In this document: positions 24,201 through 35,622 of the stretch, piece by piece | Layout of the letters: the number at the start of each line of letters is the position of its first letter | Numbering within the stretch: the first letter of the stretch is position 1 | Source: Owenia fusiformis | Taxonomy: Eukaryota > Annelida > Polychaeta > Sabellida > Oweniidae | Direction: 5' to 3' | Assembly (NCBI GenBank): GCA_903813345.2 | Contig: CAIIXF020000008.1 | Span: forward strand, 36,542,867 to 36,606,866 | Length of the DNA stretch: 64,000 nucleotides | Position numbers and translations under genes: made by a program | The notes under the pieces: generated by a model | The model's database searches: none | The model's input: the letters and a program-made list of their open reading frames with translations, nothing else | Told to the model about the DNA's origin: nothing

Positions 24201-27200
24201 CCCAGTAATGATAAAAAAGGACCTCTTTTTGGGGCTTAAAGGCTTTTTGGGCCCAAATTCTTTTGGAATTTTTTTTCTTGGCCCACCCAAGAGGGAGGCT
24301 GCCCCCCCCCCCCACACCCCCACAGATCCCCCAGTGAATACTGTACTACTGGTTGTATCTTCACTTGAAAATATTTACAAAGAGAAGTGAAATTTTGTCA
24401 ATATGACTGAAATTGGCATACATGAGTAGATTATACATGTAAGAGCTTACCTGGCCTACATCAAGTGTTCCATTGTACACTGGACTTCTAAATTCCATTT
24501 TGCAGTTAAAGTGGGCATTAACAAACGTCATTTCTGCTTTACCTCCGGGTATTGGTTGGGGCTTGGCATTCTAAAAAGTAAATTAAAACTCTTTAAAGCT
24601 CTTACTAAAGTCATGAGCTCTACATATGAAATGTAAGCCCTTGATATATGAAATGTAATCATTCATTAAAAGCAGTCACTGGTTGCGGTATGCTGGCCAG
24701 ATATGTCGTTTCTAGTTGCAGAGTTGCGCCAAAAGACAACTGTCGAGGTTTTACTGTATACAGTTGTGTGTACAGGGAGAGATTGCCAAAATGAGACGAG
24801 CTCTAATTGTAACAAAATTTTTAAGTTCGATCGATTCGTTTATTTTCTTTTCACACATTTAGCGTAATACACATAGGTTCTACTTTCATCTCCAGAGTCC
24901 TATTGGTTTTAATTGGGATTGGTTAAGTTATTTTGCAACTTTAATTTTCTATACTTCCTTTCTCCGTTTTCTTAAAAACAGGTTAATGTTTACCCTTTGG
25001 TACAGATATATGACATCATATTCCTTGTACCTTTACACCCAATCTCGCAAAATCATACTAAGAAGGGGAGAATTACATATAGTCCTGAGTTGACCATATT
25101 TCTAGCTACACGTTCACGCTCACGTTTGTTTAAAAACGTGAATCTTCCCTGCTGCTGTTGACCATTCAAATGCCTACCCTCCCATAATCTGATAAAAGTA
25201 CACGTAGTTACTTGGATGAGTCAGAAGCTCGTTTTAAAGGGAACTTAACTTTAACGCGAACGTGTAAAACTATGGTTCTTTGGGAATGATTTGTCCTCTT
25301 CGTAGTACCCGTATTTTTCTGATTGAGCATAAACTACAAGAAACAAGATTGTAATTTGGTCCCTAGAAAAAGCAACATTTGAAGATTGAAGATGAGACAG
25401 AAATTAACGAGTCACACAACATTACAGATTCACGCACAGCTCAACCTCCCTATATTGTGTGTATAAAAAGACTGGTATGCGATGCAGTATGTGATCGGCT
25501 GAATCAGGACATTTTCCTACTTACATCTATGCCAAGCTGTACAAATCCGGTGATGGTAAATGATAAAGCTGCCAAAAACATCCCCATTGACATCCTCTGC
25601 AACGGTCTGAGAGAGACAAAAAGAACATTTATTTAATACAGCATAAGCCTGTTTGATACAATATATATTTAAGCCTCTGTCACATTGGCTCTACGGCGGT
25701 CATACGGCGACCGTAGGTTCACAAAATCGATATAGAAAAACCTTCATCGTACTGCTATCACTATATTTTATGCTGCATATTTCTGTCGATTTTGCCGTAG
25801 ATCAAATGTGAATGAAGGACTAATATCCTAAATGTACATTGTTAGACCATAATAGGGTATTACATTGTTCTTATTTACTATAATTCATTTATACGATATT
25901 AAGATTGTCTGGTTGTGTTTCATATCATATCATATCCCATCAGCTATTTACAGAATCACACTGTCTGAATATGTGTACACTCCCCTACATAAGAATGGCA
26001 ACCGGGAGTATTTGGGTATAATATCAACGCATGTCAGTGTTTGGATCTCCATTTTGTTCTCTTATAACAAAAGTTCGGATATTTTTTACTGTTGATTTTC
26101 TATTAAATCGCTACTTATGATACACTTCCTTGTTTGGCAACAGGAAGTTCCATTTTGAATCACTGCACTTATTATAGTCCAACAACATTAGACCTAGCCT
26201 GGGCCTCGTTTCTTATCTGACATGTCTAATGGCCCAGGCTATAACGGGCCAAGATAATTCCTAATAGTAAAGAACGCCGTTGTTGAGTTTAACGACGTTG
26301 AAATACACTTTTTAAAGCCTGTTCAGCGATTTAATTACGATCAAACGGTTCCATAGTTTCTTTACCTATGTGGAATCTTGCACTTGGTGAGTAGTGGGAA
26401 GATGACGCTCTCAAACACAGGAATAAGAAGGATGACAAGGACTGGATTCAATGCTTGGATCTGATCAGGTTTCAGTTTGAATGCTCCCTAAATAAAAGAA
26501 ACTAAAATATAGCGATTTCATAATAGGGTTATCATGCTGTAAATGTATCTGTGTTATTGGCTTAAATATAAGAGACAATGTTCATTATTCTCAAGTATAA
26601 AAATGAGGTTCGTATTATTATGATCAGTCAATAGAGACCACACGCTTGCACAATAAATCTACACGTGAACGTGTAACGTGTTACGTGCGCATTCAATAAC
26701 AAAGCTTACATCTTTCCGTTTACGTTGTCAAAAACAATGCCAGCTTAAGGTCCCTTATAAATAAACCAATGATTTTATAAGTATTCCTGATCAAGTATAG
26801 GTAGTGATAGGCATGATCATCAGTGCCCAAATACAAATACATACATAACAAATACATTTTTCGAAACATATGAAAAGTATACTTAGAATTAGCTCACATA
26901 GTCACCATTCATAGTCCCAGCCTGAAGTGTCCATCTTGAGCCTTGTTGGTCAAACAGTGCCCAGAAGACAGGAAGGGGGAGGAAAAGAAGCAATACTCTA
27001 AACACTGCTTTAACGTCGTTTAGAAATGTGTGCTGAAAGAGAAAATAAAGTAAAATTGAATCGGATAACAAAACTGAATGAGAATGATGCAAACTAGGTA
27101 ACCACTTACATTGATAATGTTGGTCCCTACCAGGTCCAGGCTAAATTGACTGGTTAAGAGAATTAAATTAATTCAATTAATATTCATATATGTTTCATGA

Positions 27201-30200
27201 CATGTTTCGCAACATTAGGGGGACCCTTCACGTTTTATGAGAACTTAATTGTACGTAAACGTGTGAGATTATGGTGTTCAGGGGGTTTGTTCTCGGCTTC
27301 GTCGTAATTACTTTCACGATTGAGTATAAAAGTTAAGTTAAATAGCTGTAATAAGGTCCCTAGAGCATCAAGAATTGAGAAGATGACAATAATCGACGGG
27401 GTCCTAATATTTCACGTTCACGTATTAAGTTCTCTTAAAAAGTACGTGTACCTTAACTATCTTATACATCATTTTGCCATTTTATATTCGTTAGACAAAA
27501 ATATATTTTGAAATATTTGGAAATGATATATAATGATATGATATTTGGAATATTTGGAAATCGATGAATAATAATATGCAATTAAAAGTTACATCATATT
27601 TATCTTCGGCATAATCTAACCAATGGTCCTTCTTGTCAAATTTGCCTCCACATTTGTTCTTTAGTGCTCTCTGAAAGCAAAATCCATTTAATTCTTTATC
27701 CTTTGTCTCGGACTTGAAATAACAAATTGTGAATTTATGAGGATAAACGGAATCATTTGCAGTGTTTGGATGATATCACCATCACTGTGCAAGAAACACC
27801 ATTTTCATAATTATAGCAAACTCTTGTATTGTATACAACAGAAAGTTATCATTTGAGGCTCTAAAATACAACTTTAAAGTATATTTTAACTACAACTAAA
27901 AACGAAGAAGTAAAATATTATTTGGATTTAAACGAACATAAACATGTGTTACAAAATTCATACATTTTCATAACATTTTAAAACACTATTTTAGATGATT
28001 AACAAGTCACAAACGAGCTACTAATTTATAGACTATACTTGCCCCTACTGCTCCCATCATGTCAACCATGACATTACCACTAGGAGGGATATTCGTGTAC
28101 CATCTGTAGCCGACAACGAACAGAACTATAGGAAGCAGAATAAGTTGAAAGAAATAATGAGTTGAAAGAAGAACCACGTGTTCATATAGAGGAAATAGAG
28201 TTCGAGAGAGAATGTGCTCATACACGAAAATGCATCACAAAAATTAATAATTGCAAAAGAAAAGGAATATTGAGAGGATGTATTATAGTGAATGGATATA
28301 AAAGAAATATCGATCATACACAGATAGAGATAATATTATATTAAAGATACATAGTAGAGCGAAATACATAAATACATAGAGAACATTAGTGTTGAAATGA
28401 ATGGACTGCAAGTTAAGAAGCGTAAAGACAAAAAAGAAAAGTACTAAGGAATGAGAAAACATTAATTTGGTAAAATAAATGAAGTAGCTTTGAAAACACA
28501 CAAAATACTCTATAGACACTGGGACGTCAAGCGCATTATGATATATGGACATAGCAAATGACAACCACAGAACAGTCACTAAATACTGTCAATGAATAAC
28601 TTACCAATATCAACTCACAATGAAGAACTTACCAACATTAAATCACAATGAAGAACTTACCAACATTAAATCACAATGAATAACTCACCAATAGCAACTA
28701 TCATCAATGCAGCTGGAACACCAAATGCCAATGGATAACAGTCACCTCCAAAGCACTTCACATCACCTACAATGCACATATCGTAGTTAAACATTAGACG
28801 TCCATAGTCCCTCAAACTAAACAACTTTATTTTTCTATGTTTAATCTCTTAAAATAAATGTTTAAAGTTTAAATCCCCAAATATATGTTTTACATGATAT
28901 TGATTACTGGAAATATGTAATCAGAATTCCTCTAAATTCAATCATAAAGAGTTTAGTTACACGTTTTAATCGCTTGCCAATTTTTGAGTCGATATGCTGC
29001 AAATATTCGCGAAATACATTACTTACCTCTGAGGATAGGAGTAAGTATCATGGATATGAGACTTCCAAGATTGATGGAGAAATAAAAAACTGAGAAGAAT
29101 TGTGTCAGCTGATTGACCTGTAATACGAAAGACAAATCGATACAGAAACAATTTGACAATTGGTAAACATACTGCGTGAACCACACACACACACATACAT
29201 TTCCTGAACAAAGATTTGCTTTTTGGTAAGTTGTGGACCGATCTACCCTCTGTATTATGTTATGTCCAGTAACATACATTGTCAGCCACAAAATGTCGTC
29301 TTGTGTAGATTAAAATGGCGTAATACCTGATCAGATCTAAATTGATCTCCACCAAATGCGGATACACAGGGTTTGATTCCACCTGTTCCTATACCAATCA
29401 ATACAAGCCCTATCATCGGACCTGGTCTGAAAACAAAACAAAATACTAAGAAGGCCATTGATCATCTCCGTAGCAATACAGAACCTATTGGTACGGAGGG
29501 GACAATCTCTTTAGCAATACATAGAATACAAAATATTAACCAGGGAGGTGCAATACAGGATTGTGCTCTTGATATTCTGTATTGGCATTCGACTTCGTTT
29601 CATGCAAATACAACATTTCCCAAGCAGAATATATTCTGTATTGCACTTCAAATCATTCCACAACGAGGGAGTTATGGTGTCACACACAGCTGACAGTGAT
29701 GCTATAGTTTTACAAGGAACTTACATGTTGGTCCATAGGGCAGTTATCGCCATAACCACGTTGCCAATGGCATACAGTATGGAGATATACAGAATGGTCC
29801 TGAAACAAATAGTACACATGCGTGATTGTGTGTATTGTTCATGAAATGTTACTTTGCACCTTTATTTATCCAGCAAAGACAGTAACGTATTGACAATCTG
29901 AGTGTAAGTTGAACACATTTGTTATTGACTTCGAGACTGACTTTTGCCTATCCCACATCATTCTGATACTCATCACATCTTTCTGCCTTCAACTAGAAAC
30001 AATATATAGAGAGAAGCTAATAGAAGGTCATGATTTCTCATGATGGTCCCACATCATTTGAGACTAATTGCTCTATCTTTTCTTCAACGTGTACTTCAAT
30101 GGCTTCAGTATGAATGAAATGCCACTTGGTGTTATGGTCCTGAATTGCGATAATGTAACTAGGATGGTGGGGAGGGGGTATGGGTTTCTTTTCTTTTTCT

Positions 30201-33200
30201 TGCTAAGTTCTGTAACATTTTTGGGACTTTCCCTTTTGCAATTGTGCGTATACAGGGTGATCAATAAATAAGGTAAAAGTATCTGGCATTTTGTAAATAT
30301 TGGTCCAAACATCCTGAAATTTGGTCAGAATATACCTTGTACATTTCTAAATTAAAACATGTAAATATATAACTTCTGCCATCTGATTGGTTAATATTAT
30401 AGTTACTATGGCAACTGGAGTAGTGGTTACCCGGGGCAATTTCATTGCGTCCAATTTGAACAAAAAATGATAAAAAGCACATCTTTTTCAAACTGAAAAT
30501 AAATAAACATGGGTGCCATCATTAATTGTTTTAATACTAAGTTTACATTGTTACATATTTTCTTGCAAATTTGATGTTTGATGTCACGGAAAAGATTAAT
30601 ATATAATGAAAACTGATGTGATCATAGATAGTCTATGACACAGGTCAGTGATGAAAGACAATACCCACAGAAGGGATTTGATGAGAGAAAAAAGGAAGAA
30701 GCTAAGACTAAGAGGCCTGCAAAACGTTTCACATTGCACTGGGATATGCTATTCTCACAGTACAAACCATTGGAGCACTGGGTTTCCCACTATTAGGTCA
30801 TGTACTATACTCTCCTGACTTGTCCCCTTATGATTTTACCTTCATGGTGAGCTGAAGAGGGAGTTGAGGAAGTTTCTCATGGGAAGACTTGAAGTCAGCT
30901 ATCTTGAAAATTTGCAGGCTATGGGAAAATGGGTTTAAAAAGGTGTTCAAAGACAAAGACTGGAGTAGAAGACAAGAACTATAGGCCTATGTTAAAAACA
31001 AAGGACATTAAGTAGTGGTTATGAGGTATAAAATAAGAATATGATATGCCATTTCAATTGTGATTTGAAATATATTATCAAAAGTGAATCGACTGAAAAT
31101 TTAGTCTTTTGAAAGTTGCCCCGGGTCTTCATGCTTTCTGTTGCTATGGCAACTATAACTTCAACCAATCACATCACTTTCATCTGTAACTTGATATATC
31201 AATTCAATAATGTTTGAACATTATTCTGTGCAAATTTTATGAGGATTGGGTAAAAGTTGAAGAAATGCCAGATACTTTTACCTTATTTATTGATCACCCT
31301 GTATATTCTGTTTTTGTCTTGACCAAGAGAGATTGCTTTCGTTCCACCTCCACAAAAACAGTTCGGCAAAACTATCAAAATACATGGTTTTCGGCTATTG
31401 ATGCAAGAAAGGGGAAAATGCGTACAAAGCAGATAGACTTGGCTAGGCATGAGGCAAGCGAAACAATAACCTCACCGGGAAATACATTTTAAGACATTTT
31501 ACAGTTAAAACTGTTGAAGCGAAAAGTATCTCCTTCATCCCAAATTTGCCTCATTAAAGTTTAGATCCCATTATGCCCCTGACGTTGACTTAATTGTATA
31601 AAGTCATACTTACTTGAACTTTCCAAGGTATCCATCAGCAAGTATTGCCCCAAATATGGGTGTAAAATAGCACAGCATATTGAATGCATGGTAGATGGCT
31701 GTTGCTTGACTGTCTTCTATAAGTAATCTTCTGGTCATATAGATGACCAAGATGGCTAAAAATATTATAAGAACACTTAATGCAATTCTTTATACATGAG
31801 TATAAACGATTGGATAATGTAAACAATATCATTAAACCCATGTGGCGGTTCTTAAAAGCTTAAACAGGTACACTCGTATCGGATGAGCAGCAAAAACATG
31901 GACTTGACTCAAGGAGGATTGGCTCCCAGGATCGAAACTCGATATTTTCCAACAATGAAATCGTCGAAATGTCGTTATTTTCTGAAATTATAACCAACTA
32001 TAAATTCAAAATAAACAGTCCAAAAGATTCGAACCAATATCTCGATCATTTCTCCTGAGTTTTGGAATTTTTCGTTCGGAAACAAGACCAAAATTCACGA
32101 TTCAAATGCTGAAGTGAACAAAATGGTGGCTGTTTGAATTCAAATTTTGTATCACGACATGCCCATATATGGGACAGAATATCGATGTTGCACTCTGGGA
32201 GCCAATCCTCCTTGGACTTGACTCGAAGAAATGGATGGAAATCTCCCATTGAGTCAATGGAATTGTCGTCTACAATTTTGGCGGGCAGAGTTTCCTGAAT
32301 TGTCCATTTCTTCAAGTCCATGCAAAACATCCGTTTCATATACGCAAAAATTTACCTTTCATGCCATAGAATGAGAACCTCTCACAAAATTCATTCCCAA
32401 GGATAAAGAAGACATGTTTTGGATAACCGTCGAAGTACTCCTTTACCCCCTAAAATATAAAATAATCAACAGACGTTACATTGGTGTCAAACGTATTCTT
32501 TGTTTATATTTTAAAAAGAAAGATGGAGAACTGCTATTTTTACTACAATAATAGCAATTTCTGGTGATTCTATCGATAAAATATCAATTCATAGATTATG
32601 TGAAATGCATGTGCATTGTGCACACAAAATGCGCCTTTGGCCTTTACAAAAAATGCTTTAGATGTTTACTTCTATGGTGCATAGTCTTTGACTATGTCAG
32701 ACTTTCAGTGACAATATTTCAACGAGGTCCACAATAATTGAAGCATTGCGTTTAAGAAAAAAGATTGCATGATCACGATGACCCGATGAGTGTAACTGCG
32801 AACAGAGTTTAAAAGATAAGACCACATTAGATCATAAAGCAGCTGAGTGTACTTTGTATATCCTATGTGGCAAGAACTTAATTTCAATCACGTTTCAGAA
32901 ATGGACCTGATTCTACCAATACCGAAAACCAGATAAATAGATCAAGTTACAATAAAATAGCTATATCCGGGAAACATATTTTGATTTAATTTAATATTTT
33001 GTTTAGGTATAATTATTATAAGATTTGACAATGCCAAATGCATGATTTTATTATTAACGTCTGGCAATGTGTTCTGGCAATTTTGGTCAGCAGATACCAC
33101 AAATACCCGTAAAATGGTACGTGTGTCAAAAACATTTGGTTATAACCGATACAGATAACTCTGTTAAAAGTTAAAGAACATACTATCTAAACCCTTAGAA

Positions 33201-34176
33201 GTGTCAAAGACATTACAAGTACCTCAATTCAAGTATCCAACGCACATCGTATCAGTCATTTACAATCATCTAAGTTCAGATGAACCTAGGAACCCCTATT
33301 CATATTTGTCATATGGCCGCCTGTTTTTTACCTGTCCTCCACTTTTTGTTCACTGAACCAGTAATCAAACTCAAATTCAAATCAAACTTTTATTCACGAT
33401 TGCGAGTCATCAGACTGATTAACACCATGACATATATTTACCCTGTGTGTTAAAATGAATGTAGGTACATGTATCTCAATAAACGATCACGACAATTTTA
33501 CTTGCTATTTAATTGCCGAGAAATGTTCTGCCCTAGAATAAAAGATCAATCAATCAAATTATCAATGCTTGTACTTTTTAATATTTTTTTGATAACATTA
33601 TACCAAATTGTTAATGCTTTGAAATGATTTTAGCTTATCATATATTCGCAAACTAAAATGATTAAAGCCAACAATTTTAATCGTAAAGAGGCAACAATGA
33701 CCAGCGAATGTACACTGGTAGTGGGTATTATGCCAAAGACCATTTCCATGTTGTTTGAAGTTTTAAGATTCAGAAAAGGTATTCTTTAAATTTGTCTATT
33801 TTTTATGTTTTCTTCATTCAACTGCACGAACAACGTATATACATATATATTAGTACATGCATACAAGTGAATGGCCATTTCCATCATTGAATACAATAAT
33901 TCGCAACCTACCTTTCCTTTCCCCATCCTTAATCTTTATTTATCAAACAATAATTTTATCTTTCAGCTTATTATTTAAAAAATGTTTTTTATGTATTGCT
34001 GCTACTGCTAATCCTAAGTACGTTGTCCTAACCGACGTTAGAACCACAAGAAATAATACTGTCATCAAAGTATAAATTAATTAATCCATTTTGTCAAAGT
34101 TTACCTAAAACTTCAAAACTTCAATGAGATACAAAGATTAATTATAAAAATGAAAACTTACTTGCAATTTACCCAT
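18219..34176 (-). CDS. SLC15A1/2-like: Proton-coupled oligopeptide transporter, SLC15A1/A2 (PEPT1/2) type
   Basis: Twenty exons, all joining in phase to 741 aa: 34176-34162, 32449-32356, 31755-31614, 29799-29725, 29426-29327, 29117-29027, 28766-28689, 28125-28022, 27670-27593, 27032-26898, 26487-26366, 25606-25525, 24570-24451, 23580-23422, 23057-23008, 22380-22249, 21317-21194, 19377-19246, 18870-18757, 18497-18219. Human PEPT1/2 have 708/729 aa. Visible family residues are the ExxER motif (E25-R29), H59 before [26 protein letters not shown] (122-138), [11 protein letters not shown] (283-293) and GEILFSITG with E597. The 200-residue less conserved part encoded by exons 13-17 is the extracellular domain between TM9 and TM10. 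The family moves di- and tripeptides into cells with protons; all key residues are present, so activity is likely. Exon 8 ends at a weak donor (GTAGCT). Confidence 0.95.
20876..21172. repeat. Minisatellite, about 25-31-bp units, next to an SLC15 donor site
   Basis: About ten variants of ATATCTAAAATAGTCAAATGAACAATGT, with units of different length. The array lies in the SLC15 intron and its near end is about 20 bp from the 5' splice site of the exon 21317-21194. Confidence 0.85.
24043..24345. mobile_element. Probable MITE with G-run and C-run ends
   Basis: A segment starting AGTGGCGTACCGGG followed by long G-runs, and ending in long C-runs and CCCCCAGTG, resembles the GGGCGTAGCCAG element at 14615 in design. 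The internal part is rich in GGCCC/AAAA. Ends are not sharply defined. A similar but weaker G-rich block occurs at 22630-22840. It is intronic in SLC15. Confidence 0.4.
25679..25810. mobile_element. Short relative of the CACCCCAGTCACATTT TIR family
   Basis: The ends GTCACATTGG...CTACGGCGG and ...GCCGTAGATCAAATGTGA are inverse and resemble the subterminal parts of the elements at 45667, 47136 and 48551. It is about 130 bp, non-coding, in an SLC15 intron. Confidence 0.5.
27229..27448. mobile_element. Dispersed CACGTTTTA...AAGTACGTG element
   Basis: The left end CACGTTTTATGAGAACTTAA and the right end (...TTAAGTTCTCTTAAAAAGTACGTG) are inverse copies. Related copies lie at 35139-35367, near 25225-25375 (part), and in the palindrome spacer near 10460. 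This is a non-coding, MITE-like family, here in an SLC15 intron. Confidence 0.6.
28590..28690 (-). repeat. 28-bp tandem array that copies an SLC15 5' splice site four times
   Basis: The exon 28766-28689 ends in ...GCTATTG followed by the donor GTGAGT at 28688. The next 28 bases recur three times, each bringing TTG|GTAAGT: donors at 28660, 28632 and 28604, exactly 28 bp apart. The first donor gives the correct phase for the next exon. Reading on past it meets TAA within the first unit. Confidence 0.9.
30253..31301. mobile_element. 1,049-bp Tc1/mariner-type element with decayed transposase
   Basis: It begins CAGGGTGATCAATAAATAAG and ends with the inverse copy, flanked by TA (30251-30252 and 31302-31303). 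Inverse similarity of the ends extends inward, including GTTGCTATGGCAACT-like blocks. Near 30800-30840 on the plus strand a broken frame reads [13 protein letters not shown], the conserved block before the last catalytic Asp/Glu of mariner transposases, followed by stops and frameshifts. The copy is inactive. It lies in an SLC15 intron. Confidence 0.8.
31911..32213. mobile_element. 303-bp MITE with 11-bp target-site duplication (Mutator-like)
   Basis: TIRs AAGGAGGATTGGCTCCCAG and CTGGGAGCCAATCCTCCTT. The flanks carry a perfect direct repeat GGACTTGACTC at 31900-31910 and 32214-32224. A duplication of 9-11 bp is characteristic of Mutator-like elements. No coding capacity. It lies in the second SLC15 intron. 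Confidence 0.85.
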
Positions 34177-34337
34177 GTTAAAGCTTGATATCCAAATAGA
34201 ATTCTTCAATTTGGGTTGATAATCTAATAACCTTCAGAGTCGATGTTTAAGTATATCATTGTTATTCTAAGCCTCTTAAAAAGTTAATCAAAGGTCGATT
34301 ACATTTTAACTGATACGGCGAGTATAAGTTTGTATAA

Positions 34338-34845
34338 GATACAATTATTAATTTAGATCATGATGTTTTGCACATTGTGTTTTAGAATGAAGATTCATAT
34401 ATTTAGATTAGAACTTAGGTTAGATACAATCATTAATTTAGATCATAACGGTTTGCACATTGTGTTTTAGAATGAAGATTCATATATTTAGATTAGAACT
34501 TAGGTTAGATACAATCATTAATTTAGATCATAACGGTTTGCACATTGTGTTTTAGAATGAAGATTCATAAAATATTTAGATTAAAACTTAGAATTGATAC
34601 AATCATTAATGTAGATCATAATGGTTTGCACATTGTGTTTTAGAATGAAGATTCAATATATTTGATTAAAACTTAAATTAGATACAATATTTATTTAGGT
34701 CATGATGTTTTGTTTTAGAATGAAGATTCATAAGATATTAAGTTCAAAACTTAGGATAGATACAATCATTAATTTAGATCATAATGGTTTGCACATTGTG
34801 TGTTTTTACAATGAAGATTCACTAATTATTTAGAATTAAGCTGGG
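34338..34845. repeat. Six tandem units of about 85 bp upstream of the SLC15 start
   Basis: Units start with GATACAATCATTAATTTAGA at 34338, 34423, 34508, 34596, 34681 and 34759 (spacing 85, 85, 88, 85, 78) and continue with TTGCACATTGTGTTTTAGAA. The array begins 160 bp upstream of the SLC15 ATG, so it may lie in the promoter or 5' UTR. Each unit contains AT-rich octamers, but no factor site can be claimed. Confidence 0.9.
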
Positions 34846-35138
34846 CTTGGTGTACACAGATTACTGAACAGTAGATAATAAATGGCAATCGTTTCAACAA
34901 TATACGTAAAAAAGGTTACGTCATATTTGTATTTGTTCATAATGACGTTAGTAATTCGAACATAATATTTTTGCTATTCGACACTTCCGTCCTGTTTATA
35001 AAGATGATAATGATAAATAAATATAGATTGATTATGGTTAACAAGTGTATGTACACATTAATGAAACTGTTTACTAAATAAAAATTGTTCATAATAACTT
35101 CTCACTTTTGTTTTTATTCTCATTAAGGATGTTACGCT

Positions 35139-35367
35139 ACACGTTTTTATGAGACTTATTCGTGAATGTGTAGAATTATAGTCCTTTGGGGATTAGTCCT
35201 AATTCTTCCCTTTAATAGAAATGGTCTATGTTAGTCTCAGGTATAAACTAAAGTTCTGGGAAATATTTGTAATTGGGTCACCGGAACAAACAATTTAGAG
35301 TAGGACCCTAATCCCTGGGGGTCATAATATTACACTTGCGAGTACAAGTTCAAGTGTAGAAACGTGT
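35139..35367. mobile_element. Dispersed CACGTTTTTA...AAACGTGT element
   Basis: Second good copy of the family at 27229: the left end ACACGTTTTTATGAGACTTA and the right end (...TACAAGTTCAAGTGTAGAAACGTGT) are inverse. A further inverse match of ACACGTTTTAAGAACTGGG follows to about 35460. The rest of 34846-35622 shows nothing else. Confidence 0.55.
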
Positions 35368-35622
35368 ACCTTGTCTCCCCGTTAGCGGGGTTAAGCCACA
35401 CGTTTTAAGAACTGGGAGAAGTCATATGTAATATTATGACCCCTAGGGATTTTTCATAAACTTTCAGTGACCGAATTACAATTATTTCACATACACTTCA
35501 TGATCATGTGTTAGCTTTAGACTCTAAACAACATTACATGTTGGTGACCGTTGACATGGTTGAGACATCTATACACATATGTTGAATATATGACACGAAT
35601 TAGTTTTGCAACTCTTTAGTCA

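Noticed and set aside
27111-27150. Possible extra SLC15 exon encoding [11 protein letters not shown] before GTAAGT
   Set aside because: Adding it breaks the phase and inserts residues where the family has none; joining 27593 directly to 27032 gives a gap-free match (KYD then HTFLNDV).
29180-29200. CRISPR-like or other prokaryotic signal in short repeats such as (CA)n
   Set aside because: A plain dinucleotide tract in an intron of an animal gene.
33340-33560. 3' end of a LINE or SINE (AATAAAAGATCAATCAATCAA tail)
   Set aside because: A short AATC-type run alone is not enough; no reverse transcriptase or second copy is seen.
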